This document shows, piece by piece, positions 11,810 through 25,500 of a stretch of 64,000 bases of DNA. Under the pieces are notes generated by a model. It did not search any database, was not told where the DNA came from, and was given only the letters and a program-made list of their open reading frames with translations. Position 1 is the first letter of the stretch. Every line of letters begins with the position of its first letter. A program made the translations under genes and the position numbers. The DNA comes from Cinclus cinclus (taxonomy: Eukaryota > Chordata > Aves > Passeriformes > Cinclidae): NCBI RefSeq assembly GCF_963662255.1, contig NC_085067.1:8237148-8301147 (forward strand). Reading direction: 5' to 3'.

Positions 11810-12758
11810 TGAAATGGTTCATGCCTTTGACATTGTTATCAAGGAGTTTTGCCCATTATAGCAAAAACGGTATGAAGATGCTACAACAACGAAAGCCTCC
11901 TTGAAGATGCCTGACTGGAACTTTGGACTGTGAGTTAAGCCACCTAGATAAGATAAAGGGGATACTATTGTTCAATCATCTCAGGTCTAGGGAGAGACAA
12001 ACAAGACCGAGGGAAATGAATGTATCCACAAGAAAGCTAAGCCCAGCAGCTGCACTGAGAATCATCTCTGGCTGGGTTTGGGGTGGGGGGAAGACCACAA
12101 CCCACAGAAGCCAGGTTTATACAGCCTCTCCCTGAAATGAGGGGGGAGAAGGAGGATTCGGGTACGTGACATAACCTGTGGTCAGTGGCACCGAACCCCC
12201 ATTTTCCTTACACAAACTGGCCCAGCTGTGGAACCCCCAACCCCACAGGCCACATCCACAGGATAATCAAGTGAGAGGCAGGTGAGGGGGTGTCATAATA
12301 CATCAAAGACACCCCAAAGCACTCCCCAGACTCATTCCTGAGGCTTTGCACCACAGGTCTGCATGTGATGCAAATGATGCAAAAGAGTCTGCTGCAAGAG
12401 ATAGGGCCCCATGCTGGGGGATGTACCAGGGCATTCCCACCTTGAATAAACTGATTAATCCATTGGACTCTATGCTTTTCGGGGGACCTTCACCACCAAG
12501 AAGACCAGCTGGAGTGGATCAATGGAACATTGTTGAGATCCATGGAATGGTGATATTTTCTTTATTCTGTCTTCCTTTCTGTCCCCCCACCTCTTTTCTA
12601 CTTATTTCTCTTCCATTTTCTCTTTTTCTCTCTTTCATATTTACTATTAAATAAAAGCCTTTATCTGATGTAATATTAAATAAAAATACTACTGACCTTG
12701 GCATATGGTCTTGTTTGGGCAGAGGCATTTCTAATAACTTTAAAACTGGATCATGACA
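11810..12758 (+). mobile_element. Long solo LTR of an endogenous retrovirus, sense
   Basis: I recognise the body of this element as a bird retroviral LTR family, especially the part around 12355-12545 with the sequence ATTAATCCATTGGACTCT, followed by a pyrimidine-rich stretch and AATAAA-type signals near 12650-12685. The right end reads GGATCATGACA, which resembles the family's terminal ACA. The left end is placed at TGAAATGG (11810) from memory of the family and is less certain. A TATA-like TTTATACA lies near 12116. I see no clean target-site duplication. No gag, pol or env frame lies beside it, so it appears to be a solo LTR left by recombination. It runs opposite to CASTOR2. Confidence 0.7.
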
Positions 12759-14606
12759 CAGCCCCAGCAGCAACCTCACACCTCAGCATGCCTTTAGCTT
12801 AGACTCTTTGCTTCAGGCTGTCCTTCCCAACTCTGTTCCCAAAGTGCTGCCTTGACACAGCTAACCTCTAATTTGTAAGAATTAGAACCAGACCTCCAGA
12901 TCTGGGGTCCTAGAAATGAAAGGATAGATAACTTTTTCAGCTCTGCTGTGCCCCACTGTTGTTGTGAAATGCCATGGGACAGCATGGTATGAAAGAAAGC
13001 ATAGAAGAGAAGCATCTTGCAGAACAAAGCTGTTGTGTTTGTACTGGACTCATATGACCTCTTCCTTAGAGTAAACAAATCTAGACCTCTGAACCAGACA
13101 CAGTTGGAGATGACTCTCCACTCCCAGAACCCCCAACTGATCCTAAAGATGAAAGAGAGCAAGAAAACACTAAAGATGGGGTTGTTGCAGCCCAATATCT
13201 CCCAAGTGTGCCATAGATGGTCCTTCAAACATGTAAAAGCAATCTGGACTTGAGTTAATCATCAATGAACTACTTATTTGTTTGTTGAGCTTATATAATT
13301 TCCCTATATATATATGCCCTTGATGAAAAGGGTGATCCTTCTTCTCAGTATAGCTGGACATTACCTGTACATTTTCTCCATAGGATCAGTTTACTGCAGA
13401 TCCCATGACAGCCTGGAATTTAGGAGCTATTACCTATGCTTGAAAAGCAGTACATTCATCATCGGTCAGGGATTGTGCTCCACAGTACTGGTCAGTCCCC
13501 AGGGGAAAAACTCATCCTGCAACTGCTGCAAACCAAGTAAAGTGCTAATGCAGGTGCCCCAGCCTCAATGAAGGTTAAAGATCCATTTAGCACCTGGTGC
13601 TGAAAATGGTGGTTCCTTGCTGACAACTCACAAATCATCATCCTGCAGCCTGCTTTACTCAACCACTCCGGCAGGGTAACTGAGGATTTATTTTACACAC
13701 GAAAATGTTTAAAGTGGTGCAATATTGAGTGCTCTGCAGGTGGGAGGCTGCCAAACAGAGGTTGTCACAGGCAGGGACACAATCCAATTTATCATGAAAC
13801 CAGTATTTCTATTCCTGCAATTTATTTAGTCTCCAGCTTCCCACAGTGGGAAGGACAGGTCTGTCTGCAGCCCCAGACACATTCACCACTGAGCCAGGTG
13901 CCACATCAGTACCAGAGCTCTGGACACTGTAACAGAGCTCAAAGCAGCACTCTAATGATGCAACTGAATGCCTCATGAGGCACATACAAGAGGAAGTAAA
14001 TTGGCACAGGCAAACTGAGCTTTTTAATAACCACAGGCACTTTTAGTAATAGTTAAACAAAATGTTCAGAAACAAAACCAGTACAACTACCTTCTTGGGC
14101 ACTGAAAGCTGTTGTCTTCCCTGACACTAGATCTATCCCCTCATCCTACCAGACTGTCTGTATCTCCATCACTGCTGCTCTCACAGATCTGTCCCCTACA
14201 ATCTCAGGCTAACTATTCACACCTTTCTTCTGCTTCTTCTGAAGAGGTAGGGTAACACCAGGGTCAGAAACCACCCCTGCTTCTGAGCACCCCCAAGGAT
14301 CTCTGTTCCCAACTGCACCGTTGAGGCCTCCCCCACAACCAGGGGTACAGCATCCTCTGCCAGCATGAGCTACACTACAGACTGCAAAAAACCCACCAGA
14401 CTTGATGTCACTCCTGACACTGTGGCTGAAAAACTCTAAGGGTACACAAACCTCCACCTGGGCTGAATTGCTTTAATGAGGTTAAGGTACCTTCTCACAC
14501 AAAGCCACCTCTGCTGCCAAGGCAGGAGAGGACTAGAGCTCTCCAAAAAAAGAAATTATGAATATTTTGCAGTATTTCCTTCCAAGCTACTCCTGAGAAC
14601 ACTTAA
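12759..14606. other. Intron-like noncoding sequence
   Basis: I recognise no exon or repeat family. Short AT runs occur near 13300-13315. The open frames (up to 144 codons on minus at 12794-13228) have no domain and no splice context. Confidence 0.45.
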
Positions 14607-14738
14607 ACAGAAAAAAAAACCAACCAAACAAACAAAAAAAAAACCACACAAAACCCCCAACAACAAGAAAAAATCCCCAACAAAACAAAACAAACAAAAA
14701 ACCAACAAAAAACTAACAACAACAACAACAAAAAACTT
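14607..14738 (+). repeat. A/C-only low-complexity tract
   Basis: About 130 bases consist almost wholly of A and C in units such as CAAA, CCAA and CAA, with (CAA)n near the right end. It encodes only artificial Lys/Thr/Asn-rich peptide. The extreme strand asymmetry (nearly no G or T) sets it apart from its surroundings. It could be an expanded tail of an old retroposon or a simple-repeat family, but no retroposon body is visible on the left. Confidence 0.85.
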
Positions 14739-17310
14739 GAAGAAAGCAATGGCATAAGCTCCTCCCAGGTTACTGAATCTCACAGAGATTTAGTCAAACA
14801 CCATGGGCATTTTACTGGGAAACAGCTGTCAAAGTTACCAGAAAGCTGAACTGTCAGCCCCACCTAGAGCAAATGTTAAACTTTTGCTGACACAGTTCAA
14901 TATCTTGCAAAACAAATTGTTCCAAGTGAACTGTGCCATTAATGTGTGTGATTCTCCAGTTGTACAGGCTATAAACGTAGAAGATATATTAGAAGTAAGG
15001 GTAGAAAATAGCTTTAGCAAAATATTTTTCAGACTATTAGTTGGCAGAATTTTCTACACAATTTCACTCTTGCATTTCTGAGTACAAATGCCTTCTCCTT
15101 ATTAAGTGCTTCCCAACCTGCTAAGCATGATGTGTTTTCAGTGGTTGCATTACTCATGCAAAGTATATCAATGACTCCAGCTCCTACTCCACTATTTCAC
15201 CCAACTGGAGAAGATTAGGTCAAATTAGGCTTATATTGACAAGCAGCTGCCTTGTTTCACTCACCTCAAAGGAAAAAAGGCCAAATCAGTCTTACTCTCT
15301 AATCCACAAGTAGCCCAAGTGTTAGAATTGAAGAAATAAGCTGGGAGAAAAACAGCAGATTATTGCATATCTATCCACTATAGAAATTATATTATTGCCA
15401 CTATTTGGCAGCTGAACTTAGTCACATAGATCAGTAATGAAGCCCTTTTCTGTATGGGAAATTGGTCACATTAAGCCTCTCTGCCTTCTGCTCATCTTGG
15501 CAATAAGGACCTTCTGCATTTTTGTTCAAACCTTTCTTGTCACCTAGAACCTCTGAGCTGCAATAGCCACTTAGAAAAGAAGTACTTGGTAATCACGTAA
15601 GAGCCTTTCAGATTTTTGCTTCCTGGACCACATGACTATCATTCTTTATGCTGTGGCAGAGGCTAGTAGACCTAGTCACAGACCAGAGACCAGCTACCTT
15701 GAGCTCACTGCAGGAAAAAAAAAAAGAAACAGAAAAATTCAAACCCATGTAAAGCAGCAGATGAAAAGCAGTATTTAACTCTTTTCCTTTACCCAATTTT
15801 CCACTGAGTGCTTCAAAGCATCACCTTTCCATCTTCAAACAAGGAAGCAGAGTGCACCCTATGCCAGGAGCCTAACTAATCAAAACAGACAACAAAAGTG
15901 TCCCAGTCTAAAAGAGTCCATCATAAGCCTACTGAACTCAAGCACAGGAATCTCTATAGAACAGGCTGTTTTTTCCACAGTAAATTTCCCTCCAGAAACT
16001 TCTTAGCTGAAGCAACTTTTTAAAGCAGCTGGGTAAGGACTGAGAATTAGTGACAAATACCATCTGAAACCCTGCAGAGCTCTGCAATGAGTACCCAGCA
16101 CATGCCTTGTGTCCAGCTCCAAATCCAGTGTTCTGCACTGCCAGCAGAACATAACACCCTGTGTCACAGAGCCCAGGTGAGACCAATGCACCCAGGGAGA
16201 CTCCTAAGTGGAGAAGACATCTGCCCATGCCCTCCTCCTCCCCACTGAGAAGAGCCAGCCTCATCCAACTGCCTGCCTTTCTACTGGGGAGAGCAGGAAT
16301 CTTTTGGATATTTAAGCCATGTTCAGCACACAAGAGGCTTGCTAAAATCCAGCTCAATAAGCTTAAAATGAAGCAGGTGCAAATGCCTTAAAGATGCAGC
16401 CATTATTCCACAAGGAGCTATTAAACCTCCTGTTCTCAAGAGGATTTTCCTTTGGTGTCAGTGAAGTACACTCTGTGGTTCCTTTGAACTTCAGGTTTAT
16501 GAGATACACCAATTGCACTTCTGAAAGCAAACTGGTTTCAGTTTGTGGTTTCCTTTCATCCAAATGGGTGGTAATCTGAGATAACCTGGGAAGCTTTCAT
16601 GGATTGTCCTTGATTCTTGGATACATAAATACAGTTCCTTGGAAAGAAAGGTACATACAAACCACTAAAATCAGGAACATTGTGGCATGCTGGGAGCACT
16701 CATCTAGGTCAATAATTTGTTTATACAAATTCTAAAAATGAATTCTTGAGGGAAAATTATATGTACTCTGTTTAGAGCATGAAAAGCCACGGTAAACATC
16801 CATCAGAGCAGGCACTCCTGTCTGCTGCAAACAGCATAGAGCTTGTTTAAGAGGCTACTTTATTTTTTTCCACTGGCTAAAATGCAAGAACAGGCATCCA
16901 TCAGATGGTCCATACAAATTTTCATCCCACTTCTACAAAAGCTCAATTCTAACTTCTTAATAGAAACAAAATAAAACACCTAATTCACCTGAGGATTTCA
17001 GCAGTACAACAACAGTACTCAAGAGGTCAGGATACAACCTGTCATCTGGCTCCTGAAGATTCCCTGCTCTGCTGGGCTTGCCACACTAATGGATGTCAGT
17101 GCCTGTGTGTGAGCTGCTTTTTAAACTCACCAGCTACAGAAAAACTTGGTTTGGTCCTGGCAGCTATAGCAAAAATCCAATATACTTTTCAGTTTTAAGG
17201 TAGAGTTTAAGGGCAGGTTTCTGAAAAAGAAGAGCTAAAAATAATGCTTTCTCTCCCTGAATAAATATATACATATACAAATATAGGTATCTACAGCAAC
17301 ATACACAGTC
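14739..17310. other. Intron-like noncoding sequence
   Basis: I recognise nothing specific. Open frames are short, and no paired splice sites enclose a plausible exon. Confidence 0.45.
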
Positions 17311-17379
17311 TATATGTGTGTGTGTGTGTGTATATATATATACACATATATATATATACACATTATATATATATACATT
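17311..17379. repeat. Compound TG/TA microsatellite
   Basis: A (TG)n run passes directly into (TA)n and then CACATATATA-type imperfect repeats. The pattern is alternating purine-pyrimidine throughout, so it is likely to be length-variable and easily unwound. Confidence 0.95.
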
Positions 17380-20300
17380 GGCAACTCCTAAGCATACAAG
17401 TTCAGCTCAAAGAGTTTCAGTAAATAAACATCTCAACCAAGTCCAGCACAGAAGAGATAAACAACTGTGAAATAAATACCTCGGAGATACAGTTACTTTA
17501 GCAGGGCTCCAGAGACTAACAGTTACTTAGTGCTTGCAATCTTCTCAGCAATGTGAAAGACACAAAAATAAAGAAATCAGGTCTCTGGGGACCCTCCAAG
17601 GGCTTGTCAGCCACAATGCCAGTGCTGCTGACACTGCCAATCCTGGAAAAGTCATCTCTCACATTTTATCAACCTCTTCAATTTAATGTACTCCAAAACC
17701 AACTCAAACAATAAATGTGACTGTGGAGATACAGTTCTTTCCAAGTGTAAAAATTCAATAAATGTGGAAGTTGGCAAGTTGGAACTGAAGAGGAGTTGGT
17801 AAATCCTGCAAAATAAACATTAGAGTGTTTTGGTAGAACACGGTGATGGAAATCCTAGAGAGAGCAAACCCAAAAGAAAAATGGGCAAGTAAAACAGGAA
17901 ACATGTTTACCACTGTGCCTAGATGGTCTTCAGAAATCTTGGAGAAGGATTATGAAGGAAAATAAACCTGAGTTTTTATGCCACTCTGAAGGAAGCTAAT
18001 TACATCTCTGAAGAAGCATGTTGCATCTTACACCTAACTTTGATTGTAGTCAGGATTTAGGATTTATATACTGTATGATTCAAACTCATAAGCACATTCA
18101 TAGAGAGAGGTAGGGGGAAAGAGAGAGGGAGGTATGAACTCAAGCATATGGTAATTATTTTGATTTGTCTTCTGGGGATGAAGTATTCTTATTTTAGAAT
18201 TTTATTCTTTTCTATCACAAGAAAATCAACTGGATTTTTTCTGTTAAGAGTACTATAGCTGTAATACAACTGTCAGATATAGGATTTTAAAGGAAGATGC
18301 ATTGTGAAACAGCTCATCAAAAGGCAGAATTTGTCTTAGAAAGCAAAGATCTTCTGCTGGACTTTTAAGAAAAATAACAGTTAGTAGTCAGTTCTCAATG
18401 GAGGGACATTTGCAGGATAACCTGGCACCAACCTTTGTTATTTTGTATTTTTATTATGACTCTGTTTATTCTCTTTCCTAAGAGTCCTGGAGATACTGTG
18501 GATAGTTCTTTGAGAAACAAGTTGATGCTCAAAGATCATTACGAACTGTTGGGAGAACTGAGTCAAACCACAGATATCATCATGCTGCAGTGCAAACAGA
18601 CAACACCTGAAACCCAATGAAATTATCATGCTGACAGAGGATGTCATGGAGACCAAAAGAATGAAGAGTCTTTTATAAAGGGTCAGACAACTCTGGTGGA
18701 TTGCTGTACTGGTAGCTATTAAATTTGGTAATCCAGATTTAACCTGTAATTTAGTGGGGAAAGAAGAATAAAAACTTCCAGCTCATCTCCTGTCCCTGCT
18801 GATCTTACACACAGGACAGCCCATGGACACTGCTCATACAGCCACAAGCCAGTCTGGGCCAACATCCACAGCTCCTTCAGAGAGACCAGCATCTCAAAAG
18901 AACTGGGTAAGGCCAGATTATTACAGAGAATAATTTTTCACTGTTATTTACACTGCAGTTGATGCAGTAATCTCTCTTTCATTGTATTATGGTATCTGAG
19001 CAGGATCAGTCACCCGAAAGCAAATGGCTATAGAGAATCCATACAGAAACCTTCTGAAGAGCCCCTGGTCAGTGGTACAGGACATGATGCAAATAGTGCT
19101 CAGCTTGAAGGAAGGGATATGAAAGGAGGGATAAACTCTAACTGCAGCTCAGCAAACACATAATTAAAGTTGCAAAACTTTTAAGAAGGCATTTGATTTA
19201 TCAAAGGTGCAATTCTGCATCATGGTTATATGAAGAGGATCTCAAACAAAAAACTTGAAAGTCCTGCAATGGTAAGAAGTAGTTTAGGAATTGTCAGAAT
19301 TGTGAGCTCTGGAAAAGAATTAAAATAGGGAGCAAAACAGCAGAACAAAATTACCTATTTTCTTTTCCATTCAAGACTTCATGGGATGTATAAGTATTGA
19401 AGGAGGTGTCAGACCTCCCAAAAGCCACTTTTTGCTGTCACAGGAGGGAATTTAGAGATCATCAATTCATACAGCCCAAAGCATAAACCTTCCACAAGCA
19501 CAGATCATGTCAGGATCTAATCAAGATAACCTGATGCTAACACCTTTCTAAACTGAATGAATGATTTAGAAGAATAGCTGACTTGTAGGTTTATTTATAT
19601 CACTGCCTGATTCTGTACTAAGTGCATGAGCCATAAAAGCAACACCTTGGCAGCTATGCAGTGCAATAGAACACCCAAGAAGCTTCAACCCTCAGCTACA
19701 GGTAAATCTCACCTGCTTTCTTCACCCTGGAATGCTCTGTAGCCTCAGCTATGCAAGTCATGATCATCCTGCTGTGCTGATAAAACATATTTGTGGAAGG
19801 TGGCTCCAGCTGAAAGGCAGATTTAGGGATGACACAGTCCAAAACAATGAGAGGTGGTTGAAGCTTAGGGGCAGAGGAGCAGACATGCCTTTAGTGTTAC
19901 TCACTGGGGATCACAAGAGAGACACAGTTCTGCCAAAGGAAGCTGGAAGTCCAACTTGCTCGACTTTCTCATCTCCAAGCTGCATACAAAACATCAGTGT
20001 CATGGTCAAAATGAAACATTCTACCATTTTAGGCACATTGCCTAATTAGAAACCATTGTTATCTGAGAACACTGTTTTTGCAGCTGTCAGGAAATTAAAT
20101 AACCCAAGGGTAACTTGGAATTAAATAAAGCTGTACAAACACATAGCCCAGCTCTGAAATCCTGACTCTGACAAGCATCCCCTCTGCTTTCCAAGGGACT
20201 CAACATTTAACTAGGGCATGCAACTATCATTTCCAATCAGGCCATAGGATAACAAACACTGGTCCTTCTTGAGGGACTGATGCTGAACTTGCAAATCCAT

Positions 20301-22020
20301 GTATCAGAGGGCTGCCTTCTCTCCACTAAAAGCAGCAGCACCTCCTGAGGAAAGAGGTCCATTACAAGTGTCTACTAAGAGATCAATCAAGGACTGATTA
20401 AAGGAAATGCTTATACAGAAATCCCAGCTTTCATCTCACTTCTCCTCTTACAATCCTTGTTACTTGAAACTTTGTCAGCAATCTAAACGCTAAGCTGGTT
20501 ATACTTTTACACTGACTTTTTAAGAAGTAAACAAAAAGGAGAAATGCATTTCCAATGAGATTGGTGCAGTCTGTGAAATGCACAAAAATGTCCACTTGGA
20601 AGATCTGTTTCTGGTGGCCTCCCTTCTTAGCTTTCTACTTGTAATTTCTGTTGCGAGAAACAAAAAACTCAGACTAATATCAAAGTCTGAGTTTAAGAGA
20701 AAGAGTCAAAGCTCTTGCCAGGCCAGACACTGACCCAGCAATAAAAGCTATTGCACAGGAAAGTCAAGTCTATGTGCAAAAGCTGTTACAGTGTGTCAAC
20801 ACAACTCCCACCCGGCCATGAACACAAAGGCATGACAGACCCACTAGGGACCATGTCGAGGATCCGGAGGAAATGACATTTTTCAGTAGTGTCTTAGAGC
20901 TGATATTCAGGTCGTTGCAACACAGTGGTAAATAAAGTCTGATTTTGAAGCGCAGATAAGTAGATGCCAAGTTTGGGCTTCCAGTTAAGGCAAAATCTGA
21001 TTTGTCCTACAAAGTATGTATGAGACCTGTAACTAGTAATTTTGTCTCCTTTTTATCAGTTTCCTCATATGTGGGAGAAAATAATTCTTACCATACAGAG
21101 GTCACATAAGAGAGGAAGTATGAATACACTCCAGAAACAAAACATCATTATTATGTTTGGCTAAAAATGTGGAACATGGTAAGGTAGATTCCAAAAATAA
21201 TCATTATGTCCACTCTCACTGGAGAGCTGGGTTGGGAAGACAAATCCAGGTTAGGCTCTGGTCAGTTTTCAGGAAATCAGGCTGCTCTCTTTCTTCCTCT
21301 TCACAGGATAGCACACCACTAACAATGAGCAAACCTGGAAAATTAAAACCGGATTCAATCTCCAAAAGCTGACGTTTGCTCATGAGAATAAAGAAGGGAG
21401 CAAAAATTAGCTTTTTCCTTTATTGACAAGCAGTGAAGACTAAAAGTTTGGCTCAAGAAGTGTCCAGAGCATTGCTGTGGGTACGTTTGTCCTGTGCAGG
21501 ATTGCTTCCTGAGAGCAGGGACCTTGATACCATCTCTGTGCTGTGATCAAGAGCTAGGTCCTTCCCACCCTGTCACCCATGGCTTTTTGTTCCCAGCCAG
21601 GAAAGCACTGCCATGGGCAGCCTCTCCTCACCCTGCTTCATGAGCAAATGGGATCCACAGCCCAAAAGAACAGAGGATTTTGTCTCTGACAGTCCAGTAA
21701 CAGGAACTGCAGAAATCAGCACATTTCCCACTTCCTGACAAAACTTCCCCTGTGTTTCAAAAACTCCTGGCAAAGGCTTTGCTCTCAGACTCTGCAAGCC
21801 AGGGGTGGGGAGGACCTAGCCCAGACAGTCGAAGGCAATGTTGCCAGCTCTGGTTGCTGCCAGCAAGGGGACACAGGTAGTGCACTCCACTGAAAAGCCA
21901 AACCCACAGAAATAAAAGAACATCCAAAGAAGAACCAATGCAGCTGGACTAATTTACAATTCCTCATTACATTTACAATTCCTTTTGCATTTTCAAACAA
22001 AATAGCAAGAAAACCACAAC
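17380..22020. other. Intron-like noncoding sequence
   Basis: I see no confident feature. A short stretch at about 18480-18560 encodes GDTVDSSLRNKLMLKDHYELL, which faintly recalls the VDSSLK segment of ancient CR1/L3 LINEs, but the match is too short to call. A purine-rich GAGA/GGGA patch lies at about 18105-18135. Confidence 0.4.
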
Positions 22021-22058
22021 TTTTCTTCTTCTTTTTTTAATTTTTTTTTTTAAAAAAC
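22021..22058. repeat. T-rich tract running into A-rich
   Basis: A pyrimidine run of CTTC and T9-T11 blocks ends in TTTAAAAAAC. It is low complexity with no further structure. Just upstream, ATTTACAATTCCT occurs twice, at about 21952 and 21970. Confidence 0.8.
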
Positions 22059-22362
22059 AGCATTACAGACAAGATTTCACTGGACTGACAGAGTACAGCA
22101 AATAATTACATTTCAAACAAGACTTGAAGATGGAGCCACTAAATTCCTAACTGTATGACTGTAACCTTGATGTTGTGAATCTTAATCTTGTGCAAGACTG
22201 AATCTAACATAGGATATTTTAAAAAGATTATGTAACTTTCCTCAAAGAGGGTATTTTTTTCCCACCATAATCTCCAATCTGTTTCACTGCAGACCTGATT
22301 TGTTCTTTAGGCTGCAAGTGCACCCATTGTAAAAGGCAATCCCGAGGGACAGAAACTCCCTC

Positions 22363-22575
22363 AATTATTATTATTTACAATGGCCCTTGCCTGTTACATT
22401 ATCAAAGCATTTCCACATGTTTACTAATTAATCTTTACAAAACCCGTTATGAGGTGATTTAATTGGATTATCCCCGTTTCTAAGATGAGGAAACTGAGAC
22501 ACAATGAGAGACTTGTCTAAGGTCAAACAGAAAAGCCTACAGCAGACCTAGGAACTTCACTACAGTGCTCTGGTT
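22363..22575 (-). mobile_element. MIR (CORE-SINE) fossil, near full length
   Basis: Read on the plus strand, this is the reverse complement of the MIR consensus over most of its length. The best-matching pieces are ATTATCCCCGTTTC, AGATGAGGAAACTGAGACAC, CTTGTCTAAGGTCAAACAG and ACCTAGGAACTTCACTACAG, in the order expected for MIR. The 3' part matches through TTATGAGGT and the CAAAGCATTT region. MIR is a tRNA-derived SINE that stopped moving early in amniote history, so a recognisable copy this long in a bird is old and unusually well kept. The tRNA-like head is degraded and is not a functional tRNA gene. It lies in the same orientation as CASTOR2, inside its presumed intron 2. The edges are uncertain by about 10 bases. 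Confidence 0.85.
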
Positions 22576-25500
22576 CCCTGTGCCTTCACCCTGCCTCTGC
22601 AACAGCAAAGCTGGTCCTTGAGAAAAGTTTACTTGCCCCTGGAGAAGCCCCTCCACAAACCCAAGATGACTGTGACTGTCAGCCCAAAAGCCTGAAGATG
22701 ATGATGGTTGGACACTGTGTCACCATCAGCTTAATAATTAATGCAAAGAAAAAAACATCTCCCTTTGTTTTAACTGCACAAGAATTAGCTCAAAGCATCC
22801 AGCAAATTCTCCTCAAAAGAGAACTGTAAGTTTGGAGTCATGCACACACAGTCTGCATTTCTAGAGTCAGACAGAAGGATTTCAAATTATTCTAATGAAA
22901 ACCAAACAACTAGACATATTGCACCAGGATTATGAGTTACTCTCATACCCTCATCCATCAGTAGCTCTGGAGATTTTGTACCTAGAAAGCTGGAAAAGAC
23001 TGATCACTGGCACCAGTAGAAAATAAAGTTGGTGAAATTTTTGGGCACAAAACCTGCAACCTCTGCTGGAGAGTCTCTGTCTGGGTACAGATAGGATTTA
23101 AGTTTGTTTGGTTTTCCAATCTCGTTTGATCAGGAGAATCCTCCAAGCCTGTCAGGAACAAAAATTTTCTCACCTTGCTGAATGACTGCTGATCCTTGGG
23201 AAACCTGAGGCATTTCCTACACTCATGAGAACATCTGGTGAATCTACTCAGTGACCAACCCTGTGGAGTGCTGCACACTGGAATTTTGCAATGATTACCA
23301 TAAAAGAGATGTTTTCTCTGTTTGCAGATGATGAGGATACTGGTTTTTTTCCATGGGTTACTGAAGATTCCATTTCTAAACTGAGGCCACAGCATTTATG
23401 AGATGCCAAGGCAGGGGAAATCCACTTCCTTATCCAGGTCATGAACTTGAGAAAAGCATGGCTTAAACTTAAGCGAGCAAAGATTGGGAACTGATGGTTG
23501 AATGTTTTCAGCCATTGGAAAAGGGACCCATTTTTCTGCTGGTACCACTGATTCCTGAGTTTGTGTTTCACTTCTCAGCCTGTGACAGGGCAACAGCACT
23601 TACCCATCTCTCACAAGGTGCTCCATATAACATTCACTTAAAAAGTAGGGAAAGATGACAGAGTCTTACCAGACTTACAATATATAAATGCTTCAAAAGG
23701 TCTTAGAGCATGTGTTCAGCCTTGGTCCTTCCTTGCACATTTAGCAGCCTGGCATGTCTCCTCACAGCTGGCAGACTATAGCCAGCTCCAGTACAAACAA
23801 GGCAAGCCACCCTCTCCTCTCAAGCCCACTCTTCAGAAAAAAACAGAAATGCACCAGTGGAAGAACAAGCAGATGATCAAATGCTCTCCAGTGAAAAAAA
23901 AAAATAAATAAGGAGGACTGCCATTTTTCTGTTGAGCTGCATCCTGATCTTAGAGAGCAACATAAAAATTCAAATAATTGTTCCATTGTTTCAGTCAGAA
24001 AAGCTGTGTAGGTCCTGCATTTATGAGAGGGGTTGATAAAAATGAGCCCTGGTATCTATCTGCTAATTTATCTTGGACTTTGGAAAGTACTAGGAAGCAA
24101 CCAAGATATAATAAATTTAAAGGAAGAAATCATGGCCAGTCAAGTGGTTCAGGAAGAGAAGTCTTGGCTTTCTCACCACTGGCTGTGAAATAAAAATAGA
24201 TATCAATACACACCCATCTGCTGGAGGAAACAGTGAAAAATATGTATTACTTATGCAGTACTTCTTTAAATAGCAGAAATGAGCAGAAAAACTGAACCAA
24301 AAGACTTTATGTGGCAGGTTACAAACATAAGGAATAATATATGCTGTCAAAATTTGCAAACCCACTCACATACAAGCTCAAAGAAGTGCTCCTTTCCCCA
24401 TGTGATGCAAAGCAGACCTTGGAACATTATATATTTCTCATTTTCCTCCCTTCCCCCAAAAGCTTTAACCATCAAACCCTACTGCCTCTTGGGAGGGGGC
24501 AGAAATCCCATGTAATCACAGACTCCCAAAATATTTATTGATCTATATCAGCAGAGATGCATTGCAGGAAAAGCCTTCCTAACCAAGCACATATTTCTAG
24601 TTAGGCAATAGTCAAATCTCCAAATTTTAATTTGAATTTAGGTCATTAATACCACATTACTTAAAAACCCAAAAATCCCAGACAAAGCATACTCTAGCCA
24701 ATACAGAGATCAGAAGAGAGTGATTGTACAAGTGTTTAGTAGAGAAAAACATGTTCTGCCTAGCAACCACAGGCACTCCTGGCCATCCAGGGGAGGAATC
24801 TAGCACTGCAAATGTCAGCAAGCAGCTTATGCCACTGTGCCTCAGATACAAAGGTCTACTCATTGGGCAATTAAATATTAAAGAAAAAATAGATATTGAA
24901 GGAATATTCACAAAACCAGATGTAACTACTAGTTTGCTTCCCTCTGTATCTTTAAATAATGATTGCTCCTACCTGGATGGGTTCTGTGCTTGGACACATT
25001 TATAAGCTATTTTCTTACACAGTTTATATACAGGAAAAGAGAGAGGACACTGAAAGAACTGAAGCGTTTTGATGTTACTGAAATAGGAACTCAATGTGTT
25101 ACTAAAGTATATGATGGTCCTGAATCCAAGGTCAGACAGGGTTGTCTGAGGATGACAGTTATCAAAACAAAGCACTGCCTGCAAGATTTTTTTTTAAATT
25201 TTTATCCTTTTCTTATTAGAATGAAAATTTTTCTGCCACTGTAACTAGGTGAGATTATTCAAATAGCTCCATTATTTTTAATGTACTGGACAATTTACTG
25301 TGAAGTATGAGCTGAGACTAAGAATTTCCTCCTAGCAAATGGGTCCATGAATGGACTTCTGGCCTTAGAGAAATTGCAAGCAGACAAAGAAGGTTTAAGG
25401 AAAGACTATCACACCCATCTTGCAGATGAATCTCAGTGTGAGGAGACCAAGAGTCTTGCTCTGTGTTCACAAAGTAGATCTGCACCTCAGAAGGACGTTT

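Noticed and set aside
14476..14783. Lysine-rich plus frame and phenylalanine-rich minus frame
   Set aside because: Translation of an A/C-only simple tract.
18480..18620. VDSSLR-like phrase suggesting a second ancient LINE relic
   Set aside because: Only about six residues agree and no neighbouring motif follows.
25405..25475. Weak MIR-like phrase
   Set aside because: Only one short block fits; order of other blocks not preserved.
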